A stretch of DNA of 42,925 bases from Pseudomonadota bacterium. GTDB lineage: Bacteria; Pseudomonadota; Gammaproteobacteria; Burkholderiales; Burkholderiaceae_E. Below the pieces are notes generated by a model. It saw only the letters and a program-made list of their open reading frames with translations. It was not told where the DNA came from and made no database searches. Numbering within the stretch: the stretch's first letter is position 1; the number at the start of each line of letters is the position of its first letter. Positions 25,614-33,365 of this stretch are shown piece after piece. The stretch is taken from positions 1-42,925 of the forward strand of contig JAEWFA010000018.1 of the NCBI GenBank assembly GCA_023389055.1. The letters are read 5' to 3'. A program made the position numbers and the translations under genes.

Positions 25614-26897
25614 ATGCCCACCGACTCCGCAATCCGTTCCCGCGCCGCCTCCGAGGCATCGGGCTCCGTCTGGGCGATGTTGCTCGCGCTCACCGGCGGC
25701 TTCGCGCTGAGCCAGGCCTATCGGACCGTCGCGGCGATCATGGCGCCGCAGCTGCAGGCAGATTTCAGCCTCGACCCGCAGGCGCTGGGCGTCTTCGCCG
25801 GCACCTTCCACCTGGCCTTCGGCGCACTGCAATTGCTGATGGGCGTGGGCATCGATCTGTACGGCGTGCGCCGGACGGTGCTCGTCGCGTTTCCGCTCAC
25901 CATCGCCGGGGCGCTGCTGTCGGCGTCTACGGATCGCTTCAGCGTGCTGCTGCTGGCCCAGGCGCTGATCGGCATCGGCTGCGCGCCGGCCTTTCTCGTC
26001 TGCACGGTATTCATCGCGCAGCGTTTTCCTGCGGCGCGCTATGCGTCGGTCTCGGGACTGGTGCTGGGGCTGGGCGGCATGGGAATGCTCGTCACCGGAA
26101 CCCCGCTCGCGTGGCTGATCGAGGCGAGTTCGTGGCGCATGGGCTTCGTGGCGCTCGCCGCGTTCTCGGCGCTCGCATGGCTGGCAATCGCGCGTTTCGT
26201 ACGCGAGCGGGAATCGGCGCCGACGAGCGGATCGACGATCGCGACTTCGAGCGACGCGCGCGCTTCGAATCCCGAGCGCGAATCGATCGGACAGGCGCTG
26301 CGCGGCTTCGCTGGGCTGTTCGCCATGCCGCACACCTGGGGCATCCTCGCGCTCGCTACGGTCAGCTACGCGGCCTTCGTCTCGCTACGCGGGCTGTGGC
26401 TCGGCCCGCTGCTCGTCGACCGCTACGGGTTCACGCTCGTGGCCAGCGGCAACGTGGCGATTGCCGTATCGGTCGCGTCGATGATCGGGCCGGCGCTGTT
26501 CGGACGTCTCGACCCGGGACGGGCGACCCGGCGACGCTGGCTGCTCATCGGCACGCTCGTCTGCGCAGCGATGTTCGCGCTGCTCGCCCCGGGCTTCGAC
26601 GCCTCCTTCGACGTGATCGTCTCGATCGTCTTCGCGCTCGCGTCGGGCTACGGCGTGCTGCAGTACGCCGATGTGCGCGACGCGTATCCCGCGTCGATGA
26701 CCGGGCGCGCGCTGTCGCTGTTCACGATGGCGCTGTTCCTCGGCGTGGCGTTGATGCAGTGGCTGACCGGCGTGGCAGCGTCGTATGCGGTGGCGCGGGG
26801 ATGGCCGCCGTTCACGGCGGCATTCGGGACGATCGCGCTGATGCTCGTAGCCGGAGCGTTGTTGTTCGCGCGCTTGCCGAAGCCGGCGAGGGGATGA
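25614..26897 (+). CDS. major facilitator superfamily transporter
   Basis: The 427-residue protein has about 12 hydrophobic helices split by a hydrophilic central loop (about 200-230, serine- and alanine-rich). MFS-like features include GVGIDLYGVRRTVL between helices 2 and 3 and an LGLGGMGMLVTGTPLAWLIE helix. The direction of transport and the substrate cannot be read. It follows the LysR gene by 51 bases on the same strand and may be co-transcribed, giving the locus a second transport route. The ATG at 25614 lacks a strong ribosome site. Confidence 0.88.
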   Translation: MPTDSAIRSRAASEASGSVWAMLLALTGGFALSQAYRTVAAIMAPQLQADFSLDPQALGVFAGTFHLAFGALQLLMGVGIDLYGVRRTVLVAFPLTIAGALLSASTDRFSVLLLAQALIGIGCAPAFLVCTVFIAQRFPAARYASVSGLVLGLGGMGMLVTGTPLAWLIEASSWRMGFVALAAFSALAWLAIARFVRERESAPTSGSTIATSSDARASNPERESIGQALRGFAGLFAMPHTWGILALATVSYAAFVSLRGLWLGPLLVDRYGFTLVASGNVAIAVSVASMIGPALFGRLDPGRATRRRWLLIGTLVCAAMFALLAPGFDASFDVIVSIVFALASGYGVLQYADVRDAYPASMTGRALSLFTMALFLGVALMQWLTGVAASYAVARGWPPFTAAFGTIALMLVAGALLFARLPKPARG

Positions 26898-27114
26898 TTC
26901 CCGAGGGGTTCGGCGACTGCATGGGTTAGCGCCCGGCGCGCGGCCGACGCGGGAAGTGACGGCCTGCAGCGATGTCGGTAGACTTTACACGACGGGTTCG
27001 CCAGGCGTACCGACAGGCATCGAGACCCAAGCTCTGCCTCGAAACGCGTCGATTTGGCGTGATTCTTGCGTTGTCTCGGGAAAAGACGAGAACGCGGTCG
27101 CGGGAGGTTTCGCC

Positions 27115-27627
27115 ATGGACAGCCCAAGTCCCAAGCAGGCCGATGCGTCGTCGTCGCGGGAAGCGCCGCCCGCCGATCCGTCCAGCGGGCGGCGGGCATT
27201 GCTCATCGCCGTGCCTGCGGTCTTCTCGCTGCGCCAGGGCGTTGCGGCCGAACTTGCGAACAGCAGTGCCGTTCTCGTGAAGTCGGAAACGGAGACTCTG
27301 CTGTGCGCCAAGGATCCGGGCCTGGGTGGGAACGAGAAGGGTTGGTTCGTTCCCGCCGACTCGAACATCGAAGTCACGCGATTCTCGTCGGACTCGACGT
27401 ACTGCAAGGTCACCGGAACGAACGGCGGAGGCAACCTGCAGTTCGGTGAAGTCCAGAAGAGCGAAATGTGCGCCAACGGCGGCACCTACTACGTCTCGCC
27501 CAACCACAACTGCAACAACGCGCAGAACCTGGTCGAGAAGAACGTGAACGACGGCGTCGGAGGCGCGTACGTTTCCGCCCTCGCGCTCGGCTCGTTCTCG
27601 GGGCGCGTGCGCATCACCGACGTATGA
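27115..27627 (+). CDS. small exported four-cysteine protein of an HPr-rel-A-like cassette
   Basis: I do not recognise this 170-residue protein by homology. It has a polar Ser/Pro/Ala-rich N-terminus (1-25), then GRRALLIAVPAVFSLRQGVAA, a twin-arginine-like hydrophobic segment ending near residue 45, so export is likely. The remaining ~125 residues are Gly/Asn/Ser-rich, beta-looking, with four cysteines (64, 97, 119, 133) that could form two disulfides. GGGAGG precedes the ATG at 27115. Its stop overlaps the PqqD-like start as ATGA, so it is linked to the three following genes and may be the substrate of that machinery (inference). A TAGACT at about 26979 may be a -10 element. The 217-base gap before it shows nothing else. 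Confidence 0.8.
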   Translation: MDSPSPKQADASSSREAPPADPSSGRRALLIAVPAVFSLRQGVAAELANSSAVLVKSETETLLCAKDPGLGGNEKGWFVPADSNIEVTRFSSDSTYCKVTGTNGGGNLQFGEVQKSEMCANGGTYYVSPNHNCNNAQNLVEKNVNDGVGGAYVSALALGSFSGRVRITDV

Positions 27628-27926
27628 GCGCGCCCGCCGGCGGATCGCCCCGCTGGCGAGTTTCGTCCGACACGCCCTTCGCCTGGGCGCGTTTCGCGTC
27701 GGGCCACGTTCTCTATCATCGGCCCTCGGGCCAGACGCATTTCCTGAACGAAGGCGGGGCGCTTCTGCTGCGCGAGTGCCTGGCCGAACCGCGCACGGCG
27801 GTCGAAGCTGCACGGGCGCTGGCGGACTTGCAGGGAGCCGAACCCGACACGCAATTCTTGCGTCACATCGCGCAGTTGCTTTCGCATCTCGAGCGCATCG
27901 GGCTCGTGGAGCCGGTCCCGATGTGA
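27624..27926 (+). CDS. PqqD-like protein (HPr-rel-A system type)
   Basis: The 100-residue protein has the PqqD-like pattern: a short beta strand region (FAWARFASGHVLYHRPSGQTHFLNEGG) followed by helices (LLLRECLAEP, VEAARALADLQG) and a C-terminal HIAQLLSHLERIGLVEPV. PqqD-type proteins bind the leader of a ribosomally made peptide and present it to a modifying enzyme. Here no radical SAM enzyme is nearby. Instead it is flanked by an HprK-like protein and a nucleotidyltransferase. Overlaps: ATGA with the upstream gene and GTGA with the downstream gene. Confidence 0.82.
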   Translation: MSAPAGGSPRWRVSSDTPFAWARFASGHVLYHRPSGQTHFLNEGGALLLRECLAEPRTAVEAARALADLQGAEPDTQFLRHIAQLLSHLERIGLVEPVPM

Positions 27927-28852
27927 GCGCCGCGGCAGCCATGATCGCTACGCTCGACGCCGAAGCGTTCACCGAACGCCTTCGTTGCGGCATCGGGCTG
28001 CGCATCGGCCCGTTCGACTTTCGCATCACCGTTGGCCTGCGCGCGCCCGCGGTCGCATTTCATTCGCTGTACCGCCATTACCCGGTGATCGACGACGAGG
28101 GCGTCTTTCACGGGCACGTTTCGCTGGAAGAGACGCCACCGCGCTGGCCCGGTTCGCCGCGACGCGTGCGTTTTCGGGTCGATGGACGCAGTCCGCACGA
28201 GGACCGGCCCGCGGCCCACGCGCTCGCCGTGCTCGAATGGGGCCTGAACCTCGTCGTCGCGTTGCGGTTCCATGGGTTCCTGATGCTGCACGCAGCGGTG
28301 CTCGAACGCGACGGGCGTGCGCTGGTCATGCCGGCCATGCCCGGCCACGGCAAGACGACGCTGTGCGCCGCACTCGCGCATCACGGCTGGCGCCTGCTGT
28401 CCGACGAGTTCGGTCTCGTGCGTCCCGGCACGATGAACTTCATCCCGTTTCCGCGGCCGATGCCGTTGAAGAACGAGTCGATCGATGTCCTGCGTGCATT
28501 CGCACCGGACGCATTCTTCGGACCGCGCATCGAGGCGACGCAGAAAGGCGACGTCGTGCATCTGCGCGCACCCTCCGACAGCGTCGAGCGCGCAGGCGAA
28601 ACGGCTCGAGCCGCGTGGATCGTCTTTCCGCGCTGGACCGCGGGCGCCGCGCTGTCGCTCGAACCCGTGGCAGGCGACCAGGCGTTCTTCTCGCTGGCCA
28701 TGAACGCCTTCAACTACGAACGGCTCGGCGAGCCGGCATTCGAGACGGTGAAGGCGATCGTCGGCGCGTCGCGCCGGTTGCGTCTTCGCTATTCGTCGCT
28801 CGAAGAGGCGATCGATGCGCTCGATTCGCTGAGAGAACCGGCCGATGGGTGA
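27923..28852 (+). CDS. HprK-related P-loop protein (kinase A type)
   Basis: The 309-residue protein has a C-terminal HPr-kinase-like P-loop fold. Walker A reads MPGHGKTTLCAAL (Lys144), followed by WRLLSDEFGLV, as in HprK's second acidic motif. The ~120-residue N-terminus (IGPFDFRITVGLRAP ...) is unlike HprK. The HprK signature loop for HPr binding is not visible, so it should not be called the PTS regulator. As I recall, families like this are named HprK-related kinase A and occur with PqqD-like and nucleotidyltransferase partners. The GTG at 27923 overlaps the PqqD-like stop (GTGA); an ATG at 27941 lacks a ribosome site. It overlaps the next gene by 8 bases. The phosphorylated target is unknown. 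Confidence 0.85.
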   Translation: MSAAAAMIATLDAEAFTERLRCGIGLRIGPFDFRITVGLRAPAVAFHSLYRHYPVIDDEGVFHGHVSLEETPPRWPGSPRRVRFRVDGRSPHEDRPAAHALAVLEWGLNLVVALRFHGFLMLHAAVLERDGRALVMPAMPGHGKTTLCAALAHHGWRLLSDEFGLVRPGTMNFIPFPRPMPLKNESIDVLRAFAPDAFFGPRIEATQKGDVVHLRAPSDSVERAGETARAAWIVFPRWTAGAALSLEPVAGDQAFFSLAMNAFNYERLGEPAFETVKAIVGASRRLRLRYSSLEEAIDALDSLREPADG

Positions 28853-30062
28853 GCGGGCCCGCGCCGGATACGATGCATCGTCAGCGGCGCACGTCCGCCG
28901 GCTCGTCGTCGCCGCGCTGCGCGATCCGCCGCGCATCGTCGAACTCCCGCTGCGCGAACTGGACCTCCTGTTGCGGGTGCTGCGCCGCGCGCGGCTGCTC
29001 GCTCGCATCGGCTGTCAGTTGCGCGAGGCCCGATTGCTCGATGCGCTGCCCCGCGCGGCCGTCGATCACCTGCTGGGAGCGCTCGTGAACGCCGAAGCAC
29101 AGCGTCGGGTGGCGCTGTGGGAGCTCGACCGCGTCATGCACGCGCTGCGCGACGATCCGCCTGCCCCGATCGTCGTGCTCAAGGGCTGCGCCTACACGCT
29201 CGCCGGCTTGCCGAACGCTCGCGGGCGCTTCTTCGCCGATGTGGATCTACTCGTGCAGCGGGAACGACTCCTGGCCGTCGAGACGCAACTGCGCGCGCGA
29301 GGGTGGCAGGCTGCGCCGCTCGACGCGCACGACGAGCGCTATTACCGCGCGTGGTCTCACGAGCTGCCTCCGCTGCGTCACGTCGACCGGCGGGTCGAGG
29401 TCGACCTGCATCACAACATCGTGATGTCGACGGCCCGGGTAAAACCGGATGCGCGGCTTCTGCTGGGCAACGTGCGGCCGATGCCCGGCACGGCGCTGCA
29501 CGTCCTGTCGCCGATCGACATGACGCTGCACGCGATGACGCACCTGATGTCGAGCTCGGATCTCGCCGATGCGCTGCGCGAACTGGTCGACATCGACGAG
29601 TTGCTGCGTCACTTCTGCGCGCACGAGCCCGGCTTCTGGGACGGCTTCTGGCCGCGCGCCGAAGCGCTCGACCTCGCACGCCCCGCTTTCCACGCGCTGC
29701 GCCAGGCGCATCGATGCCTGGGCACGCCGATTCCGTCCGCGCTGCTCGCCTCGTCGCGAACGGGCGCGCCGCCGAGACCGGTCGTGCGTCTGACCGACGT
29801 CCTGATGCCGCTCGCGCTCTTCCCGCTGCACCCCGATGCGACGAACCGCCGTGCAAGAGCTGCGCGCGTGGTGCTCTACCTGCGCTCGCACTGGATCCGG
29901 ATGCCGCCGCTGATGCTCGCGCGACATCTCGCACGCAAGCTCATGGTGCGGCGACGAGCCGCGCAAGCTGCGCGCGCATCCGCAGCGGGTCGACCGCCTG
30001 CAGAAGACGGGTCACGCGCGGCTCGAGCACCGAAACGTCCGCCCGAAGAATCTCGCGCTTGA
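28845..30062 (+). CDS. nucleotidyltransferase-fold protein of the HPr-rel-A-like cassette
   Basis: The 405-residue protein has a minimal nucleotidyltransferase core. IVVLKGCAYTLAG carries the Lys-Gly before the active site. GRFFADVDLLV follows with the metal-binding pair Asp132 and Asp134, then EVDLHHNI and a helical half with SPIDMTLHAMTHL. It resembles the family annotated as uncharacterised nucleotidyltransferases (NTP_transf_5). The last 40 residues (RRAAQAARAS ... PPEESRA) are Arg/Ala/Pro-rich and lie entirely antisense to the end of ptsI, an unusually long 122-base tail-to-tail overlap. The original stop may have been lost. It is coupled to the HprK-like gene by an 8-base overlap. Confidence 0.85.
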   Translation: MGERARAGYDASSAAHVRRLVVAALRDPPRIVELPLRELDLLLRVLRRARLLARIGCQLREARLLDALPRAAVDHLLGALVNAEAQRRVALWELDRVMHALRDDPPAPIVVLKGCAYTLAGLPNARGRFFADVDLLVQRERLLAVETQLRARGWQAAPLDAHDERYYRAWSHELPPLRHVDRRVEVDLHHNIVMSTARVKPDARLLLGNVRPMPGTALHVLSPIDMTLHAMTHLMSSSDLADALRELVDIDELLRHFCAHEPGFWDGFWPRAEALDLARPAFHALRQAHRCLGTPIPSALLASSRTGAPPRPVVRLTDVLMPLALFPLHPDATNRRARAARVVLYLRSHWIRMPPLMLARHLARKLMVRRRAAQAARASAAGRPPAEDGSRAARAPKRPPEESRA

Positions 30063-31659
30063 CGCGCAACAGGCTCGCCGGGTGCATCGAGAACTCCCGC
30101 AGCCCCATGCCGAGCAACAGGTGCGTCGCACCCCAGTCGCCCGCCATCTCGCCGCAGACGGCCACCGGCTTGCCGGCGCGCCGCGCGGCGCGGATCGTCA
30201 TCGCCACCAGTCGCAGCACGGCCGGGTGGAACGGCTCGTACAGCGACGCAACCTCGTGGTCGGCGCGATCGATCGCAAGCGTGTACTGGGTCAGGTCGTT
30301 CGTGCCGATGGACAGGAAATCCAGCCGACGCACGAACAGGCTCGCCGACAGCGCGGCCGCCGGAATCTCGACCATCCCGCCCACCGGCATGCCTGCATCG
30401 AAGGCGATGCCCCGCTCGCGCAGTTGCACTTTCGCGATGCCGATCAGGCGCAGCGTCTGGTCGATCTCGTGGCCGTGCGCGAGCATCGGGATCAGCAGCC
30501 GCACCGGCCCGTGCGCCGACGCGCGCAGGATCGCGCGCAACTGCACGAGGAACATCGACGGCTGCGACAGGCAGTAGCGGATCGCGCGGCGACCCAGCGC
30601 CGGGTTCTGCGCGATCGACGCACCGGAGCGCGCGAGCGCCTTGTCCGCACCTACGTCGAGCGTACGGATCGTCACTGGCAGGCCCTGCATCGCGACTGCC
30701 GCGTCGCGATACGCCTCGTACTGCTCGTCTTCGTCGGGCAACTCGCGACGGTTCAGGAACAGGAACTCCGAGCGGAAAAGGCCGACGCCTTCGGCGCCCA
30801 CGGCGAGCGCCGCCGTCGCCTCGTCGGGGCGCTCGATGTTCGCGCACAGATGCACCGCCGTGCCGTCCTTCGTGACCGTCGGCACCTGCAGCAGCTTCTG
30901 CAGCGCTTCGCGTTCGCGCAGGCTCAGCGCCTGCAGGTGCCGGTACTGCGAAAGCACGCTCTCGTCGGGCGCGACGATGACGATGCCCTGCTCGCCGTCG
31001 AGCACGATCCAGTCGTCGTCGGCGATGAGCCGGCTCGCCAGGCCGGCGCCGATCACCGCCGGCACGTTCATGCCGCGCGCGAGGATCGCCGCGTGCGAGG
31101 TCGCGCCGCCCTGGTCGATCGCGAAGCCGACCGCCGAACGCAGCGACAGCATGTCGGCCGGAGAGAGATCCTCGGCGACGAAGATGCGCTGTTCGTCGTG
31201 CCCGGGGTGCAGCCGCGTTCGCGAGCCCGAGAGCACTCGCGTCACGCGGTCGGCTACCTGCTGCACGTCGCGCCCGCGTTCGCGAAGGTAGTCGTCGTCG
31301 ATCTCGTCGAACTGCGCGACCAGCTGCGCGGCCTGCGCGGCGAACGCCCACTCGGCGTTGCGCAGATGCTCGCGCACGTTCTCGCGAGCCGCCCCCACGA
31401 GCATGGGGTCGTCGAGAATCATCGCGTGCACGTCGAGCAGCGCGCGCGCTTCGGCGGGGCCCTCCTCCGGCAGCTGCTCGGCGATCGCCTGCAGCTCGGC
31501 CTTGACGACCTCGATCGCGGTCTCGAGCCGCACGAGCTCGCCGTCGACCTGTGCCTGGTCGACCCGGTAACGCGGAACGTCGCGGTCGCTCGCTTCCAGG
31601 CGGCGTGCGCGCCCGATCGCGATCCCGCCGCCGACGCCAATGCCGTGCAGGCTGAACAT
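29941..31659 (-). CDS. ptsI: phosphoenolpyruvate-protein phosphotransferase (PTS enzyme I)
   Basis: The 572-residue protein transfers phosphate from PEP to HPr. The phosphorylated histidine is His189 in GGATSHAAILARG, the same position as in Escherichia coli. The PEP-binding barrel shows GAEGVGLFRSEFLF, IGTNDLTQYTLAIDR and the acid/base Cys501 in CGEMAGD. It starts one base after the HPr stop codon. In Burkholderiales this PTS is a partial one, ending at an EIIA of the mannose class and acting in regulation rather than sugar uptake (established for related systems). The 3' 122 bases overlap the convergent nucleotidyltransferase gene. Confidence 0.97.
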   Translation of the reverse strand: MFSLHGIGVGGGIAIGRARRLEASDRDVPRYRVDQAQVDGELVRLETAIEVVKAELQAIAEQLPEEGPAEARALLDVHAMILDDPMLVGAARENVREHLRNAEWAFAAQAAQLVAQFDEIDDDYLRERGRDVQQVADRVTRVLSGSRTRLHPGHDEQRIFVAEDLSPADMLSLRSAVGFAIDQGGATSHAAILARGMNVPAVIGAGLASRLIADDDWIVLDGEQGIVIVAPDESVLSQYRHLQALSLREREALQKLLQVPTVTKDGTAVHLCANIERPDEATAALAVGAEGVGLFRSEFLFLNRRELPDEDEQYEAYRDAAVAMQGLPVTIRTLDVGADKALARSGASIAQNPALGRRAIRYCLSQPSMFLVQLRAILRASAHGPVRLLIPMLAHGHEIDQTLRLIGIAKVQLRERGIAFDAGMPVGGMVEIPAAALSASLFVRRLDFLSIGTNDLTQYTLAIDRADHEVASLYEPFHPAVLRLVAMTIRAARRAGKPVAVCGEMAGDWGATHLLLGMGLREFSMHPASLLRVKREILRADVSVLEPRVTRLLQAVDPLRMRAQLARLVAAP

Positions 31660-31660
31660 C

Positions 31661-31933
31661 TCAGCCCAACTCCTCTTCGAAGCCCGAGGCGACCAGCGCG
31701 CGCAGCGCCTCGACCGCTTCGCCCTCGTCGGGGCCCTGGGCCTCGATGACGAGCGTGCTGCCCTTGGCCGCAGCCAGCATCATCACCCCCATGATGCTTT
31801 TCGCATTGACGCGACGCGCGCCCTTGGCGAGCCAGACTTCCGAGCGATAGCGCGATGCCGTCGCGGTCAGGCGCGCCGAGGGTCGCGCGTGCAGCCCGAG
31901 CCGGTTCACGACGACGACCTCGGCCCTCGTCAT
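31661..31933 (-). CDS. ptsH: phosphocarrier protein HPr
   Basis: The 90-residue protein is a complete HPr. The phospho-accepting His15 is in LGLHARPSARL, and the regulatory Ser46 is in NAKSIMGVMML. The presence of Ser46 and its context suggests it can be phosphorylated by a true HPr kinase, usually encoded elsewhere in these genomes. It overlaps the EIIA gene by 4 bases (ATGA) and is one base from ptsI. Confidence 0.97.
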   Translation of the reverse strand: MTRAEVVVVNRLGLHARPSARLTATASRYRSEVWLAKGARRVNAKSIMGVMMLAAAKGSTLVIEAQGPDEGEAVEALRALVASGFEEELG

Positions 31934-32349
31934 GGCGCCGGCGGCGTCGCCGCGGAGGCGTCGTCGGCGTCGGCGGCACGGATCGAGCGCCGACCGCTGT
32001 CGAGCAGCGATTCGACGAGCTCGTCGACCGGCATGCGCCGGTTCTGGATCGCCTTCAGCAGCATCGGCAGGTTCACGCCGGCGACGATGCGAACGCGGTC
32101 GGGCACGGCGAGTTGCGCTGCGATGCGCGACGGCGTGGCGCCGAAGACGTCGGTGAACACGATCGCGCCACTGCCGTCGTTGATGCGCGCGAGGAGCTCG
32201 CGCCCGCAGTTCAGCGCCGCCTCGGGGTTCTCGTCCGGCACGACGTCGAGCGCGGCCAGTTGCGGCGACAGGCGTCCGAACACGTGGCGCGTGCAGCGGA
32301 TCAGCGCGCTGCCGAAAGGCTCGTGCGAGACGACGAGGATGCCGATCAT
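31930..32349 (-). CDS. PTS EIIA component, mannose/fructose class
   Basis: The 139-residue protein has the EIIA-Man fold start IGILVVSHEPFGSAL with phospho-accepting His9, and TDVFGATPSRIAAQL and VAGVNLPMLLKAI later. No EIIB, EIIC or EIID genes are nearby, so phosphate probably flows to EIIA for regulation only (inference; established for relatives). The C-terminal ~20 residues are low-complexity. It overlaps gshB and ptsH by 4 bases each. Confidence 0.95.
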   Translation of the reverse strand: MIGILVVSHEPFGSALIRCTRHVFGRLSPQLAALDVVPDENPEAALNCGRELLARINDGSGAIVFTDVFGATPSRIAAQLAVPDRVRIVAGVNLPMLLKAIQNRRMPVDELVESLLDSGRRSIRAADADDASAATPPAP

Positions 32350-33350
32350 CGGGTACGTTGCGCAGCCTTCGGCCGGCCCGTCGTCGTGCCCGCAGCAGGC
32401 CGCCCGACCGCCTCCTCGAGCTTGTCGACGAACAGCCGCGCCACGTCGAAGCCCTTCTGCTGGCGGATCTCCTGGAAGCAGGTCGGGCTCGTCACGTTGA
32501 TCTCGGTGACGTAGTCGCCGATCAGGTCCAGGCCGACGAGCAGCAGGCCGCGTTCGGCGAGCTTCGGCGCCAGCGCTTCGCCCACTTCGCGATCGCGCGC
32601 GGACAGCTCCCGTGCCACGCCGGTGCCGCCGGCGGCCAGGTTGCCGCGAAACTCTCCGGTCTTCGGAATGCGCGCGAGACTGAACGGAACGACTTCACCG
32701 CCGATCAGCAGCACGCGCTTGTCGCCCTCGGCAATCTGGGGGATGTAGCGCTGCGCCATCACGGTGCGTGCACCGAAGAGGTTCAGTGCTTCGATGATCA
32801 CCGACAGGTTCGGATCGCCGTGCTTGGCGCGGAAGATCGACGTGCCGCCCATGCCGTCGAGCAGCTTGAAGACCGCCTCGTCGTGCTCGTCGACGAAGGC
32901 GCGCAACTCGTCTGCCGAGCGCGTCACCAGCGTGGGCGCGGCGAACTCCGGAAACTCGGCCACGGAAAGCTTCTCGTTGTGGTCGCGGATCGCACGGGGG
33001 TCGTTGAATACGCGCCCGCCCTCTCGCACCGCCTGCTCGAGCAGGTACGTGGAGTAGACGTACTCCATGTCGAAGGGCGGGTCCTTGCGCATCAGCACCG
33101 CGTCGAAGGCGGCGATCGGCTCGCGCACGGCCGTGCCGGTCACGTACCAGGGCGCCCCGCTGCCGGTGGCGTCGGTGATCGTCAGCGGCGTGGCGACGAC
33201 CATCGCACGCCCGTTCGAATAAGACAACTGGTGCTGCTCGCAGACGAAGATCTCGTGGCCGCGCGAGGCGGCCCCGACCATCATCGCGTAGGTCGTGTCC
33301 TTGTACGTCTTGATCTGCGGCAGCGGATCGAGGATCACCAGCACGCGCAT
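32346..33350 (-). CDS. gshB: glutathione synthetase
   Basis: The 334-residue protein is an ATP-grasp enzyme that joins gamma-glutamylcysteine to glycine. Visible motifs are DPLPQIKTYKDTTYAMM at the N-terminus, MRKDPPFDMEYVYSTYLLE, KLLDGMGGTSIFR (ATP-binding loop), QRYIPQIAEGDKRVLLIGGE and the metal site EINVTSPTCFQEI. The ATG at 33350 has GGAGG 9 bases upstream. An in-frame TTG at 33356 is too close to that site. Fifteen bases separate it from gshA; its stop overlaps the EIIA start. Glutathione and PTS genes thus form one probable operon. Confidence 0.97.
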   Translation of the reverse strand: MRVLVILDPLPQIKTYKDTTYAMMVGAASRGHEIFVCEQHQLSYSNGRAMVVATPLTITDATGSGAPWYVTGTAVREPIAAFDAVLMRKDPPFDMEYVYSTYLLEQAVREGGRVFNDPRAIRDHNEKLSVAEFPEFAAPTLVTRSADELRAFVDEHDEAVFKLLDGMGGTSIFRAKHGDPNLSVIIEALNLFGARTVMAQRYIPQIAEGDKRVLLIGGEVVPFSLARIPKTGEFRGNLAAGGTGVARELSARDREVGEALAPKLAERGLLLVGLDLIGDYVTEINVTSPTCFQEIRQQKGFDVARLFVDKLEEAVGRPAAGTTTGRPKAAQRTR

Positions 33351-33365
33351 CGTCAACGTCCTCCG

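Noticed and set aside
27923..28852. Naming the HprK-like gene as true HPr kinase/phosphorylase (hprK)
   Set aside because: The N-terminal domain and HPr-binding signature of HprK are not visible and it is coupled to PqqD-like and nucleotidyltransferase genes.
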